17,941 nucleotides of DNA, from contig DAIPHL010000027.1 of NCBI GenBank assembly GCA_036771375.1, positions 1-17,941 of the forward strand, in the 5' to 3' direction. This DNA is from DAIPHL01 sp036771375. Its GTDB lineage: Bacteria; Synergistota; Synergistia; Synergistales; Synergistaceae. The notes beneath the pieces were generated by a model. That model searched no databases and was not told the origin of the DNA. It worked only from the letters and a program-made list of their open reading frames with translations. Shown piece by piece: positions 8,103 through 14,574 of the stretch (position 1 is its first letter; each line of letters opens with the position of its first letter). A program made the translations under genes and the position numbers.

Positions 8103-9206
8103 TCACTTCGTTTTTTTGTAGAAAGGCAGAGAAACGACCTCCGCCGCAATTCGTCTGCCCCGGACCTCTACCTCGACGGCTCTCCCCGGCTCGCTGAAGG
8201 AACGCTCCATGGACGCCATCGCCGCGGGCTTCCCCAGATAGGGACAGTGAGTCCCCGATGTGGTCCTTCCGACGGCACGGTCCTCGACGTACACGATCTC
8301 GCCGCCGCGAGCGATTCCCCGGCCCGTGACGACAAGCCCGATCCTCTTCCTGGCCGGCTCCGTCGCGGATTCGAGCGCGCTCTTTCCGACGAAATCCTCC
8401 TTGTCCATCTTGACGGCAAAGGCGAGTCCCGCCTCGAACGGGGTCGTCTCGTCCGTCATCTCGTGCCCGTAAAGCGGCATGCCCGCTTCGAGGCGGAGCG
8501 TATCGCGCGCTCCGAGCCCTGCGGGGACGAGCCCGAGCGGCGTGCCGGCATCCAGCAGAGCATTCCAGAGAGACGTCACATCGGCGTTCGACGTATACAG
8601 TTCGTAACCGTGCTCTCCGGTATAACCGGTCTGAGATACCAGGCACCGGATGCCCCCCACGTCGAGCCCTTCGACGAAGGTATAATATTTTTCGGGAATT
8701 TTGTCCGGATCCGTGAGTTTCGCGAGAATCTCCTTCGAAGCCGGTCCCTGCAGAGCGAGCTGTGCAATGTCGTCGGAGGCGTCTTCGAGACAGACGTCTT
8801 TAAAAAGACGCGCTTTCATCCACTCGACATCCTTTCGCCTGTTCGACGCATTGACGACCACCAGGTACCGTTCGCCATCCTGTCTGTAGACGACGAGATC
8901 GTCGACGATCCCCCCCCGGTCGTTACACATGAGGCTGTAGCGCACCCTGCCGTCCGACATCCGTGAAAAATCGTTGGTCATGAGATTTTGCAGGTTCGCC
9001 AGAGCGTTCCGGCCCGCGAGGTAGACCTCGCCCATATGGGAGACGTCGAAAAGTCCCGCTTTCGTTCGGACCGCCATATGCTCGGCGATGACGCCCGAGT
9101 ACTGTACCGGCAACATGTAGCCGGCAAACGGGATCATCTTCCCTCCGAGCGCCACATGACTGTCGTAAAGAGGCGTTTTTCGCTCGTTTCCGGTTTTTTC
9201 GTCCAT
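8103..9206 (-). CDS. gcvT: Glycine cleavage system T protein, aminomethyltransferase
   Basis: Transfers the one-carbon unit from aminomethyl-lipoyl-GcvH to tetrahydrofolate, releasing ammonia and methylene-THF. It has 367 residues from ATG at 9206; GAGGG at 9213-9217 sits six nt upstream, which favours it over an in-frame alternative ten codons earlier. Family blocks: TPLYDSHVALGGKMIPFAGYMLPVQY at the N-terminus, KAGLFDVSHMGE, YSLMCNDRGGIVDDLVVYR, GYTGEHGYEL and LGARDTLRLEAGMPLYGHE, followed by the C-terminal barrel domain. It is the first gene of the operon, with a good promoter and an approximately 100-nt structured leader in front. Confidence 0.96.
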   Translation of the reverse strand: MDEKTGNERKTPLYDSHVALGGKMIPFAGYMLPVQYSGVIAEHMAVRTKAGLFDVSHMGEVYLAGRNALANLQNLMTNDFSRMSDGRVRYSLMCNDRGGIVDDLVVYRQDGERYLVVVNASNRRKDVEWMKARLFKDVCLEDASDDIAQLALQGPASKEILAKLTDPDKIPEKYYTFVEGLDVGGIRCLVSQTGYTGEHGYELYTSNADVTSLWNALLDAGTPLGLVPAGLGARDTLRLEAGMPLYGHEMTDETTPFEAGLAFAVKMDKEDFVGKSALESATEPARKRIGLVVTGRGIARGGEIVYVEDRAVGRTTSGTHCPYLGKPAAMASMERSFSEPGRAVEVEVRGRRIAAEVVSLPFYKKTK

Positions 9207-9313
9207 GGTTATCCCTCTTTTCAGGTGAAACAACAAGGTGGGGCGCGTCGATCAAACACGCCCCCTCCGTAGCCGATATTCCGGCGCTCCTCCGCGAGAG
9301 CCTCGCAAAAACA
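9207..9313 (-). promoter_or_regulatory. Structured 5' leader of the gcv operon (candidate regulatory RNA)
   Basis: From the inferred transcription start near 9307 to the gcvT ATG the leader is about 100 nt and holds three consecutive hairpins. In plus-strand coordinates they are 9294-9306 (GCGAG/CTCGC, 3-nt loop), 9272-9285 (GCCG/CGGC, 6-nt loop) and 9240-9264 (8 pairs including one G-U, 9-nt loop). Glycine riboswitches commonly control gcv operons, but I could not find the conserved glycine-aptamer core here, so I do not assign a class. The hairpins are seen; regulation is inference. Confidence 0.45.
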
Positions 9314-9342
9314 AGTATATAGGCCGGAAATCAAAAAGGCAA
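9314..9342 (-). promoter_or_regulatory. Promoter of the gcv operon
   Basis: On the minus strand, -35 TTGCCT (9337-9342) and -10 TATACT (9314-9319) are separated by exactly 17 nt. This is a good sigma-70-type match. It predicts a start near 9307, right at the base of the first leader hairpin. Confidence 0.65.
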
Positions 9343-9437
9343 TGCCCTCGCGTTTTTCAAGACGGAGGATGGGTGCGATCGATCCAATAGTTCGCCACGA
9401 CAGGACCTTTCCCTCCCTTTCGCGTGATTTGGCTGAT

Positions 9438-9465
9438 TTGAATCCAACCGAACAAATGATAAAAT
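9438..9465 (+). promoter_or_regulatory. Promoter for the ECF S-component gene
   Basis: TTGAAT (9438-9443) and TAAAAT (9460-9465), 16 nt apart, in an A+T-rich patch unlike the surrounding DNA. It faces away from the gcv promoter, so 9207-9547 is a divergent control region. It predicts a leader of about 75 nt before the ATG at 9548. Confidence 0.5.
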
Positions 9466-9547
9466 ACAAAATGATCTTTCAAGCTTTTGTAGAGTATTCG
9501 GACGAGAACGGACTCGTCATTCATTTCGATCGAGGGGAAGTGTCGCC

Positions 9548-10051
9548 ATGAACAGGGAAAAGAACGGGCAAATCGCGAGGGTCGGACTTTTTTCCGCCCT
9601 TACCGTCATGGCCATCTGTCTCTTTCGCATACCGGGCCCGGGCGGGAACATTTACTTTCATCTGGGAGAGACCGTGATCATCACCGCGGCCGTTCTTTTT
9701 GGACGCAAAGGAGGGGCCTTCGTCGGCGCAGTCGGCTCGGCCATCGCGGATCTACTTCTGGGCGCCGCTCTCTGGGCACCGTTCAGCTTTGTGATACACG
9801 GATTCGAAGGTTATCTGATCGGACAGCTTTCGGATGGACATGGCGGCAGACGGGATCTTTTCGCCATGTTTGCGGGAGCGGGCGCTATGATCATCGGGTA
9901 TACGGGCGTCGCGGGCTTTCTGTACGGACCCGCTCTGATGCCTCTGGAGTTTTTGGGAGACAGCGCACAGGGGTTCATCGGGATCGCCACGGCGTATCCT
10001 TTTGTGAGGATGATGCTGTATCGATTCCCTCACATGAGAACCGCCAGGTAA
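9548..10051 (+). CDS. ECF-type transporter substrate-binding S component
   Basis: Integral membrane protein of 167 residues that binds a vitamin or related micronutrient and partners with a shared EcfT/EcfA energy module, none of which is in the window. It shows the small, very hydrophobic multi-helix profile of S components. The block GETVIITAAVLFGRKGGAFVGAVGSAIADLLLG, with the following WAPFSFVIHGFEGYLIGQL, fits the ECF riboflavin-type S family (PF07155-like). Family members differ in substrate, so riboflavin is only one option. AGGGGA at 9533-9538 precedes the ATG by nine nt. It stands alone with a promoter and a possible weak terminator behind. Next to gcv a folate or one-carbon link is tempting, but nothing in the sequence shows it. 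Confidence 0.8.
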   Translation: MNREKNGQIARVGLFSALTVMAICLFRIPGPGGNIYFHLGETVIITAAVLFGRKGGAFVGAVGSAIADLLLGAALWAPFSFVIHGFEGYLIGQLSDGHGGRRDLFAMFAGAGAMIIGYTGVAGFLYGPALMPLEFLGDSAQGFIGIATAYPFVRMMLYRFPHMRTAR

Positions 10052-10055
10052 AAGA

Positions 10056-10102
10056 CGAATGAGAAGGCTCCGTTCTTCATTCGGAACAATCGCTCTTTTT
10101 TT
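10056..10102 (+). terminator. Possible weak terminator after the ECF S component
   Basis: CGAATGA (10056-10062) pairs with TCATTCG (10077-10083), and the stem can be extended with a bulge. Seven T residues lie at 10096-10102, but 12 nt separate the stem from the T-run. That spacing is wide for an intrinsic terminator, so confidence is low. Confidence 0.3.
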
Positions 10103-10176
10103 CCCCGCTTCAACACAAGCCTGCGGCGTTCAGTGAAGACGTCCGTGGCATAAAACGAAAAGGAAGGACCAATTCA

Positions 10177-11595
10177 ATGAAAAAAACGGTTTTCGGGATC
10201 GTCGCGTTCACGCTCTTTTTCGCAATCGGCATACCGGATGTGTCCTGGGCCGCGATGGGGTCGGTGCAGAATTTCTCCTATCTTCGCGACGTTTCGGCGG
10301 ATAAACTCGGTCCGCAGCGATCGTTCAAACCCGATGGAAAGCTCGATGTCGGCTTTTCCCTCTTGATCAAAGGGACCGGGGCGCTTCGAAACGTTTCACT
10401 CAGAAAGGCAGGCACGGATCAAATCTGGGAGACCCGTGGCGGAGCCGAGCGTCCCCTTCTTCTGGTGACCGACGACGAAGGGAAGGCTCTGAACTCTCCA
10501 AGCGGTATGTCCCTGTACGCCTTTGTACTTGGCGCAAGGCTCAACCTCTGGGTCAACGACGCCCCCGCGCTGCTTGCCAATGACTCCCGATTCGACGTCG
10601 TGGTGACGTTCGTGGACGGATCGAACGCAAAAGCATCCGTGAAGGTTCCGGCCCGAAAGATCGCCTCGCCATCCCCCACCCCCGTTCCGGCGAAACCGAC
10701 GGAGAGCGTCACGACAAACAAGTTCGTCTCGGCCGACTACGTGGGCCAGGGAGAGTATGACTTCGTCGCGAGCGAGCACCGGCTGCAATCCAACCTGAGA
10801 CCCGACCACCGCATCGACGTCAGGGTCGAGGGCCCTGGAATTCTGTCCGCCGTGAAGATCAAGGACCCCGACAGAACGGACAAAGGGTGGGACACCGTCC
10901 CAGGTTCCCCGTTGCCCCTGCTTGCCGTGACCGATTCAAACACCAGGATTTTGAACAGAAACGACGGAAGCATCGCCGTCTCGCTCGGTGGGAGGTCTCA
11001 TACGCTTTCGCTTTGGATCGACGGAGAAGAGCTGGAGAAGAGCAAGCGGTTCACCGTGACACTCCTCTTCTCGGACGGCAAGGTGCAAAGCCAGACGACT
11101 TCGATCAAGGCGAACCAGACAACGACAGTGAGCGCGCCGACACAAAAGGCACCGGAACCACAGAAGACGGAGGAGACAAAACCGGAGGAGAACGCGGCAA
11201 ATAGGGAGATCGTTCTGGTTGCAAAACCCGCCCCTCTCAAGAGAGGACTCGTCGCGAAGAGCGAGAATCTGAAGGGCACGCCCGGCAAAAACAACGTCTC
11301 CATGATCGTCAAGGTGCTCGGAACCGGCACCATCACCTCGATCGAGCTGGAAAACCGTACCGGCCCGGGCGCCTGGGACACGATACAGAAAAACGGCCGG
11401 CCGATCATCATGGTCCGCGAGCAGACCAGGGTCCTCAACAGGGCGAACGGCTCGGTCACGATCCCCGTGAAAACGAAAGGAGAGTACGAGCTCATCGTGG
11501 AGGACAACGGAAGCCTCAAGAAGGCAAACGCCAGATTTCTTCTCACCGTCACCTGGGACGACGACACCGAGTCACAGGCGGTACTGAACTGGTAA
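10177..11595 (+). CDS. Secreted protein with three tandem copies of an unrecognised domain
   Basis: I do not recognise the family. It has 472 residues with a clear Sec signal peptide (MKK, hydrophobic core, likely cut after VSWA near residue 25); the mature protein should be exported and soluble. It has three homologous units of about 120 residues: roughly 39-157, 184-310 and 353-472. Each shows a GxG followed by (V/I)xS(L/V/I) near its start, then W(E/D)T, P(L/I)(L/I)xV, a (A/I/V)LN(S/R) with NGS/DGS-like turn, and an ending of RF followed by alternating hydrophobic beta-strand residues and D(G/D). Proline/threonine/glutamate-rich linkers join the units (158-183, 311-352), suggesting beta-sandwich beads on flexible spacers. 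AGGAAGGA at 10161-10168 sets the ATG. Function unknown; no catalytic motif seen. Confidence 0.85.
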   Translation: MKKTVFGIVAFTLFFAIGIPDVSWAAMGSVQNFSYLRDVSADKLGPQRSFKPDGKLDVGFSLLIKGTGALRNVSLRKAGTDQIWETRGGAERPLLLVTDDEGKALNSPSGMSLYAFVLGARLNLWVNDAPALLANDSRFDVVVTFVDGSNAKASVKVPARKIASPSPTPVPAKPTESVTTNKFVSADYVGQGEYDFVASEHRLQSNLRPDHRIDVRVEGPGILSAVKIKDPDRTDKGWDTVPGSPLPLLAVTDSNTRILNRNDGSIAVSLGGRSHTLSLWIDGEELEKSKRFTVTLLFSDGKVQSQTTSIKANQTTTVSAPTQKAPEPQKTEETKPEENAANREIVLVAKPAPLKRGLVAKSENLKGTPGKNNVSMIVKVLGTGTITSIELENRTGPGAWDTIQKNGRPIIMVREQTRVLNRANGSVTIPVKTKGEYELIVEDNGSLKKANARFLLTVTWDDDTESQAVLNW

Positions 11596-11700
11596 TGCCT
11601 CGGGCGCTTTTCCGGTGAGAGGGGTTCTTCACGCCGCGCCTCCGAGGACACCGGAGACGAAGGCGACGTTTTCGCGTGTATGAATGACGGCCGGATCCAG

Positions 11701-11729
11701 TTTACTTTTTCGTGGTATGGTGGTAGAAT
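11701..11729 (+). promoter_or_regulatory. Promoter of rpsD
   Basis: TTTACT (11701-11706) and TAGAAT (11724-11729) with a 17-nt spacer, in an A+T-richer patch, 70 nt ahead of the rpsD start. It predicts an approximately 60-nt leader starting near 11736. The leader contains a small hairpin (GGGC 11748-11751 with GCCC 11763-11766). Confidence 0.65.
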
Positions 11730-11798
11730 CTTTTGGCTGATAAAAAAGGGCGGTCGTAGAAAGCCCAAAAAGTACTGTATTCGAAAAGGAGTGTCGAA

Positions 11799-12401
11799 AT
11801 GGCAACGAGAAGAGAGCCCCGGTTTAAGCTCTGCCGTCGTTTGGGCGTGAACGTCTACAACCATCCCAAAGCCTTGAAACGGGTCAGCCAGCAGGCTCAA
11901 AAGGGCGGTCGCGCGGGCAGAAAGGTCTCCGAGTACGGCCTTCAGTTGATGGAAAAACAGAAGATCAAGGCATATTATGGCGTTCTGGAGCGTCAGTTTG
12001 TACGTTACTACAAGCAGGGACAGAAGAGCTCCGAAATGACAGGCGTCGCGATGTTGAAGGGCTTGGAGTGCCGTCTGGACAATCTCGTCTATCGGATCGG
12101 CTTCGGGCGCTCCATCCGCCAGTCCCGCCAGATCGTAAACCACGGACATATCCTCGTAAATGGCCGTAAGGTCGATATTCCCTCTTATGCTTGCAAACCG
12201 GGCGACGTCATCTCCCTGCGCGAGAAGTCGCGCGACAACGAGGCGATCCGAACCAATTTCCAGGATCTGCGCAGTTTCGAGCTCCCCTATATCGAGAAGA
12301 ACCTGGAGCAGTTCAGCGGAACCCTGCTGCGCGAACCGGTTCGCGAGGAAATCCCGATCGACGTAAACGAGATCCTCGTCGTCGAGCTTTTCTCCAAGTA
12401 A
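11799..12401 (+). CDS. rpsD: 30S ribosomal protein S4
   Basis: Primary 16S rRNA-binding protein that nucleates 30S assembly, 200 residues. The N-terminus (MATRREPRFKLCRRLGVNV) and the S4 RNA-binding domain (CRLDNLVYRIGFGRSIRQSRQIVNHGHILVNGRKVDIPSYACKPGD, split over residues about 90-145) are typical. The N-terminal region lacks the CxxC zinc motif, so this is the zinc-independent form. AAGGAG at 11786-11791 precedes the ATG by seven nt. It has its own promoter and a strong terminator and no ribosomal or rpoA neighbours, as in B. subtilis where rpsD is monocistronic and autoregulated. Whether its short leader binds S4 cannot be told from sequence. Confidence 0.97.
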   Translation: MATRREPRFKLCRRLGVNVYNHPKALKRVSQQAQKGGRAGRKVSEYGLQLMEKQKIKAYYGVLERQFVRYYKQGQKSSEMTGVAMLKGLECRLDNLVYRIGFGRSIRQSRQIVNHGHILVNGRKVDIPSYACKPGDVISLREKSRDNEAIRTNFQDLRSFELPYIEKNLEQFSGTLLREPVREEIPIDVNEILVVELFSK

Positions 12402-12438
12402 AACGCAGACGGAAAACACCACTCGAACAAGACGTCCC

Positions 12439-12471
12439 GCCCCTCTCTCGCAAAAGGGAGGGGCTTTTTTT
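12439..12471 (+). terminator. Intrinsic terminator of rpsD
   Basis: GCCCCTC (12439-12445) pairs with GAGGGGC (12458-12464), extendable by a wobble pair, followed at once by seven T residues (12465-12471). It lies 38 nt after the rpsD stop. A textbook terminator. Confidence 0.9.
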
Positions 12472-12601
12472 CTGCCGTTCCGGCCAGGCTTCCTTCGTAA
12501 ACGAACGACACGAATCGTCGGATCAAACCCTCGTCGAGGCCGGTGAGAAAAGGGCCGACCTTCACAGGTACCGTCGCACACCCTTCATATGAGAAAGACA
12601 C

Positions 12602-12625
12602 GGGACGACCGTGCGCGGTCGTCCC
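12602..12625. repeat. Perfect 10-bp hairpin
   Basis: GGGACGACCG, loop TGCG, CGGTCGTCCC. No T-run follows on the plus strand. On the minus strand the downstream sequence is only mildly T-rich (GTGTCTTTCTC), so it could be a weak end signal for the BMC operon, a protein-binding palindrome or a small-RNA stem. Confidence 0.6.
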
Positions 12626-12772
12626 TGCCATGAAATTCACGTCTTCTTGTCCGGACGGAAAGCCCACAAAAGACGATGAAATCCTAAACCACGTGCCGTT
12701 TTACACAACCCCCGAGACGTGTAAAGAGGCAAAGAGGAACACGAGGCACCGCCCCTCATACGCGTCGTGGGT

Positions 12773-12792
12773 TTGAGTTTTCTTGAGTTTTC
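12773..12792. repeat. Tandem direct repeat, 2 x 10 bp
   Basis: TTGAGTTTTC occurs twice in immediate succession with no mismatch, just before the plus-strand hairpin/T-run at 12793-12837. It is too short to assign a function. Confidence 0.6.
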
Positions 12793-12837
12793 ACACGGCC
12801 TTTTTTTGCGTCACTCGTCCGGGTCCGTGTTTTTTTT
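12793..12837 (+). terminator. Plus-strand terminator-like hairpin at the end of the BMC operon
   Basis: ACACGG (12793-12798) pairs with CCGTGT (12825-12830) around a large loop, followed by eight T residues (12830-12837). The T-run orientation fits plus-strand transcription, yet no plus-strand gene lies between it and the rpsD terminator. It may block antisense transcription into the BMC operon or end an unannotated transcript. The run overlaps the stop codon of the minus-strand alcohol dehydrogenase. Confidence 0.45.
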
Positions 12838-13984
12838 AGAAGGCGTTTTCGTACAGGCTCAGGACATCCTGCGAGGAATACGCCCTGGGATTCGTGGAAC
12901 CGATCGTCTCCAGCATCGCCAACTCGGCGAGGCGAGGCAGATCGTCCCGCTTGACACCCAAAGCCTGCAGGCCTCGAGGCAAGCCGGATTCACGGGAGAG
13001 ATCCGAGATCGCCCCCAGCATCCGCTCCGCGTTCTCTCGTTCGGACCGCCAGCTCTGCCCAACTCCCATGCACATCGCGACACGGGCAAATTTCGAGAAC
13101 GCCGCCATGAGATTGAACTCGCAGACGGACGGAAGAAGAAGCGCATTACAAAGACCATGAGGCAGATCGTAAAGACCGCCCAGAGGATGTGCCATCGCAT
13201 GGACCAACCCCAGCCCCGCGTTGTTGAAGGCGGATCCCGCCAGAAAACTGGCGTAACACATATTCTCCCGCGCCTCTATGTCCCGGCCGTCGTGCACTGC
13301 ACGCGGCAGATGGTGCGAGATGAGTTCGATCGCAGCGAGAGCCTTGCCGTCGGTAATCGGAGTAGCGCCGGTCGAAACACACGCTTCGAGCGCATGCGTA
13401 AAGGCGTCCATACCCGTCGCCGCAGTCAGAGAGGGAGGCATCGACACCATCATCTCCGGGTCGTTGACCGACACATGGGGCGTCATATGCCTGTCGCAGA
13501 TCGTCACCTTCCTGTGGTCCGCATCGGAGATGACGGCGAATCGTGTCACCTCGCTGCCGGTTCCGGCGGTGGTGGAGATGGCGATGAAAGGGGGCATGGC
13601 GTTGAAAGAGAGGTCCGTCCCTTCGTAGTCGAGAATATCCCCCCCATTCGACGCGAGAATCCCGATCGCCTTGGCCGCGTCGATCGCGCTCCCGCCGCCG
13701 ACCGCCACCAGCCCGTCACAAGCTTCACCACGATAGGCTTCCAAGCCGATTCGAACGGACGCGGCCGTCGGGTTCGGCACCGTCTTGCAAAAATTTCGCG
13801 ACTCGACGCCCACCTGGGCGAGCACCGAAGCGACGACGGCGGCCTGTTCTTCACCGACGCTCCCCTCCGACGCGACGACAAACGCTCTTTTTACATGGAG
13901 AGCAACGGCCTCCCTGCCGATCTCTCCGAGACATCCCCGTCCGACCAAATTGACGGAGGGAACGTAATAATGAACATTTTCCAC
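12836..13984 (-). CDS. pduQ: Iron-containing alcohol dehydrogenase, PduQ/EutG-type (BMC-associated)
   Basis: NAD-dependent group III alcohol dehydrogenase. In a microcompartment it reduces the aldehyde to the alcohol and regenerates NAD for the acylating aldehyde dehydrogenase. It has 382 residues from GTG at 13984, supported by AGGAGG eight nt upstream; a TTG seven codons earlier would place that site inside the gene and is less likely. Nucleotide-binding motif VAVGGGSAIDAAK (about 94-106). Metal ligands predicted at D193, H197, H262 and H276 (GMDAFTHALEA; GLVHAMAHPLGGLYDLPHG). It starts 25 nt after the shell-protein gene and is last in the operon. The pduQ label rests on neighbours; EutG and 1,3-propanediol dehydrogenases are close relatives. 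Confidence 0.88.
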   Translation of the reverse strand: MENVHYYVPSVNLVGRGCLGEIGREAVALHVKRAFVVASEGSVGEEQAAVVASVLAQVGVESRNFCKTVPNPTAASVRIGLEAYRGEACDGLVAVGGGSAIDAAKAIGILASNGGDILDYEGTDLSFNAMPPFIAISTTAGTGSEVTRFAVISDADHRKVTICDRHMTPHVSVNDPEMMVSMPPSLTAATGMDAFTHALEACVSTGATPITDGKALAAIELISHHLPRAVHDGRDIEARENMCYASFLAGSAFNNAGLGLVHAMAHPLGGLYDLPHGLCNALLLPSVCEFNLMAAFSKFARVAMCMGVGQSWRSERENAERMLGAISDLSRESGLPRGLQALGVKRDDLPRLAELAMLETIGSTNPRAYSSQDVLSLYENAF

Positions 13985-13992
13985 CTGGATAT

Positions 13993-13998
13993 CCTCCT
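13993..13998 (-). promoter_or_regulatory. Ribosome-binding site of pduQ (decides GTG start)
   Basis: AGGAGG on the minus strand, eight nt before the GTG at 13984. Its position argues for that start over the in-frame TTG at 14005. Confidence 0.8.
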
Positions 13999-14009
13999 GC
14001 GACAAAAAA

Positions 14010-14558
14010 TCAGAACACGAAATCCTTCAAGTCCCTGTGAGGACGTGTTAAAACGGCAATGTCCACCAACAACCCCCGGCCGGCGATCACTTTTTCGGCC
14101 GCTGCCGCAGCCGTCCGGGCCTCCGCGATCTCGCCCGTAAAGAGAAACAGGGATTTCGCTCCCATCCCACGCCCCAGGCGAATCTCGATCAGGTCGACCC
14201 TGGCCGCTTTGACCGCGGCATCCGCTCCTTCGAACGCGGCAGGAGCGCTCATCGTCTCCACGATACCGAGGGCTTTGAAATCGGATACCGGCGTAGCCCT
14301 CGCAATGGCCGGGAAGATATCCCCGTGTATATTGGGAAGCAGGGAATGGTCGACCGCCATCTCGCCCGCCGTTTCAAGACCGTTTTTAAGAGCGTTCTCC
14401 ACGGCCCCCACCTGCCCCCCTACGACGATGAGATACTTCCCGGGACAGATGGGCGACGCAAAGAGCATACTGACGTTGCCCGATTTCAACATGACGTCCG
14501 CCGTCGTAAAACCTCGGGCGATACTGATCAATTCGATGGTTGCGATCGCTCGGTCCAT
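14010..14558 (-). CDS. pduT: Tandem-BMC-domain shell protein, PduT-like
   Basis: Trimeric pseudohexamer-forming shell protein of a bacterial microcompartment, 182 residues (PduT is 184). Two BMC domains: about 3-90 (ATIELISIARGFTTADVMLK) and about 95-175 (ALGIVETMSAPAAFEGADAAVK), with a C-terminal IAVLTRPHRDL tail. ATG at 14558 has AAGGGA and GGAGG upstream; the longer open frame is a shadow. It aligns without gaps with the Salmonella/Citrobacter PduT sequence as I remember it, yet the cysteine that holds the pore Fe-S cluster there (C108) is alanine here. The only cysteine is C38, in the loop equivalent to the first-domain pore loop. It lies 16 nt after pduS. Confidence 0.92.
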   Translation of the reverse strand: MDRAIATIELISIARGFTTADVMLKSGNVSMLFASPICPGKYLIVVGGQVGAVENALKNGLETAGEMAVDHSLLPNIHGDIFPAIARATPVSDFKALGIVETMSAPAAFEGADAAVKAARVDLIEIRLGRGMGAKSLFLFTGEIAEARTAAAAAEKVIAGRGLLVDIAVLTRPHRDLKDFVF

Positions 14559-14574
14559 AATTTCCCTTCCTCCC

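Larger units (their letters stand above)
12472..12792. other. Gene-free interval with several inverted repeats between rpsD and the BMC operon
   Basis: No convincing gene on either strand; short open frames here have no recognisable features or ribosome-binding sites. Seen: CCGGCC (12480-12485) with GGCCGG (12538-12543) enclosing smaller foldbacks; a perfect 10-bp hairpin (12602-12625); TTTACAC (12700-12706) with GTGTAAA (12719-12725); and a perfect tandem 10-bp repeat TTGAGTTTTC (12773-12792). Role unknown. Confidence 0.5.

Noticed and set aside
9207..9313. Glycine riboswitch upstream of gcvT
   Set aside because: The position is right and the region is structured, but I could not find the conserved aptamer core sequences, so I call only a structured leader.
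9342..9551. 69-codon plus-strand frame read as a gene
   Set aside because: Its first third overlaps the gcv promoter and lies upstream of the predicted plus-strand promoter. Only the last part could be transcribed, which I list as a low-interest leader ORF.
12543..12776. 77-codon plus-strand frame between rpsD and the BMC operon
   Set aside because: No ribosome-binding site, no recognisable sequence pattern, and it runs through hairpins and repeats.
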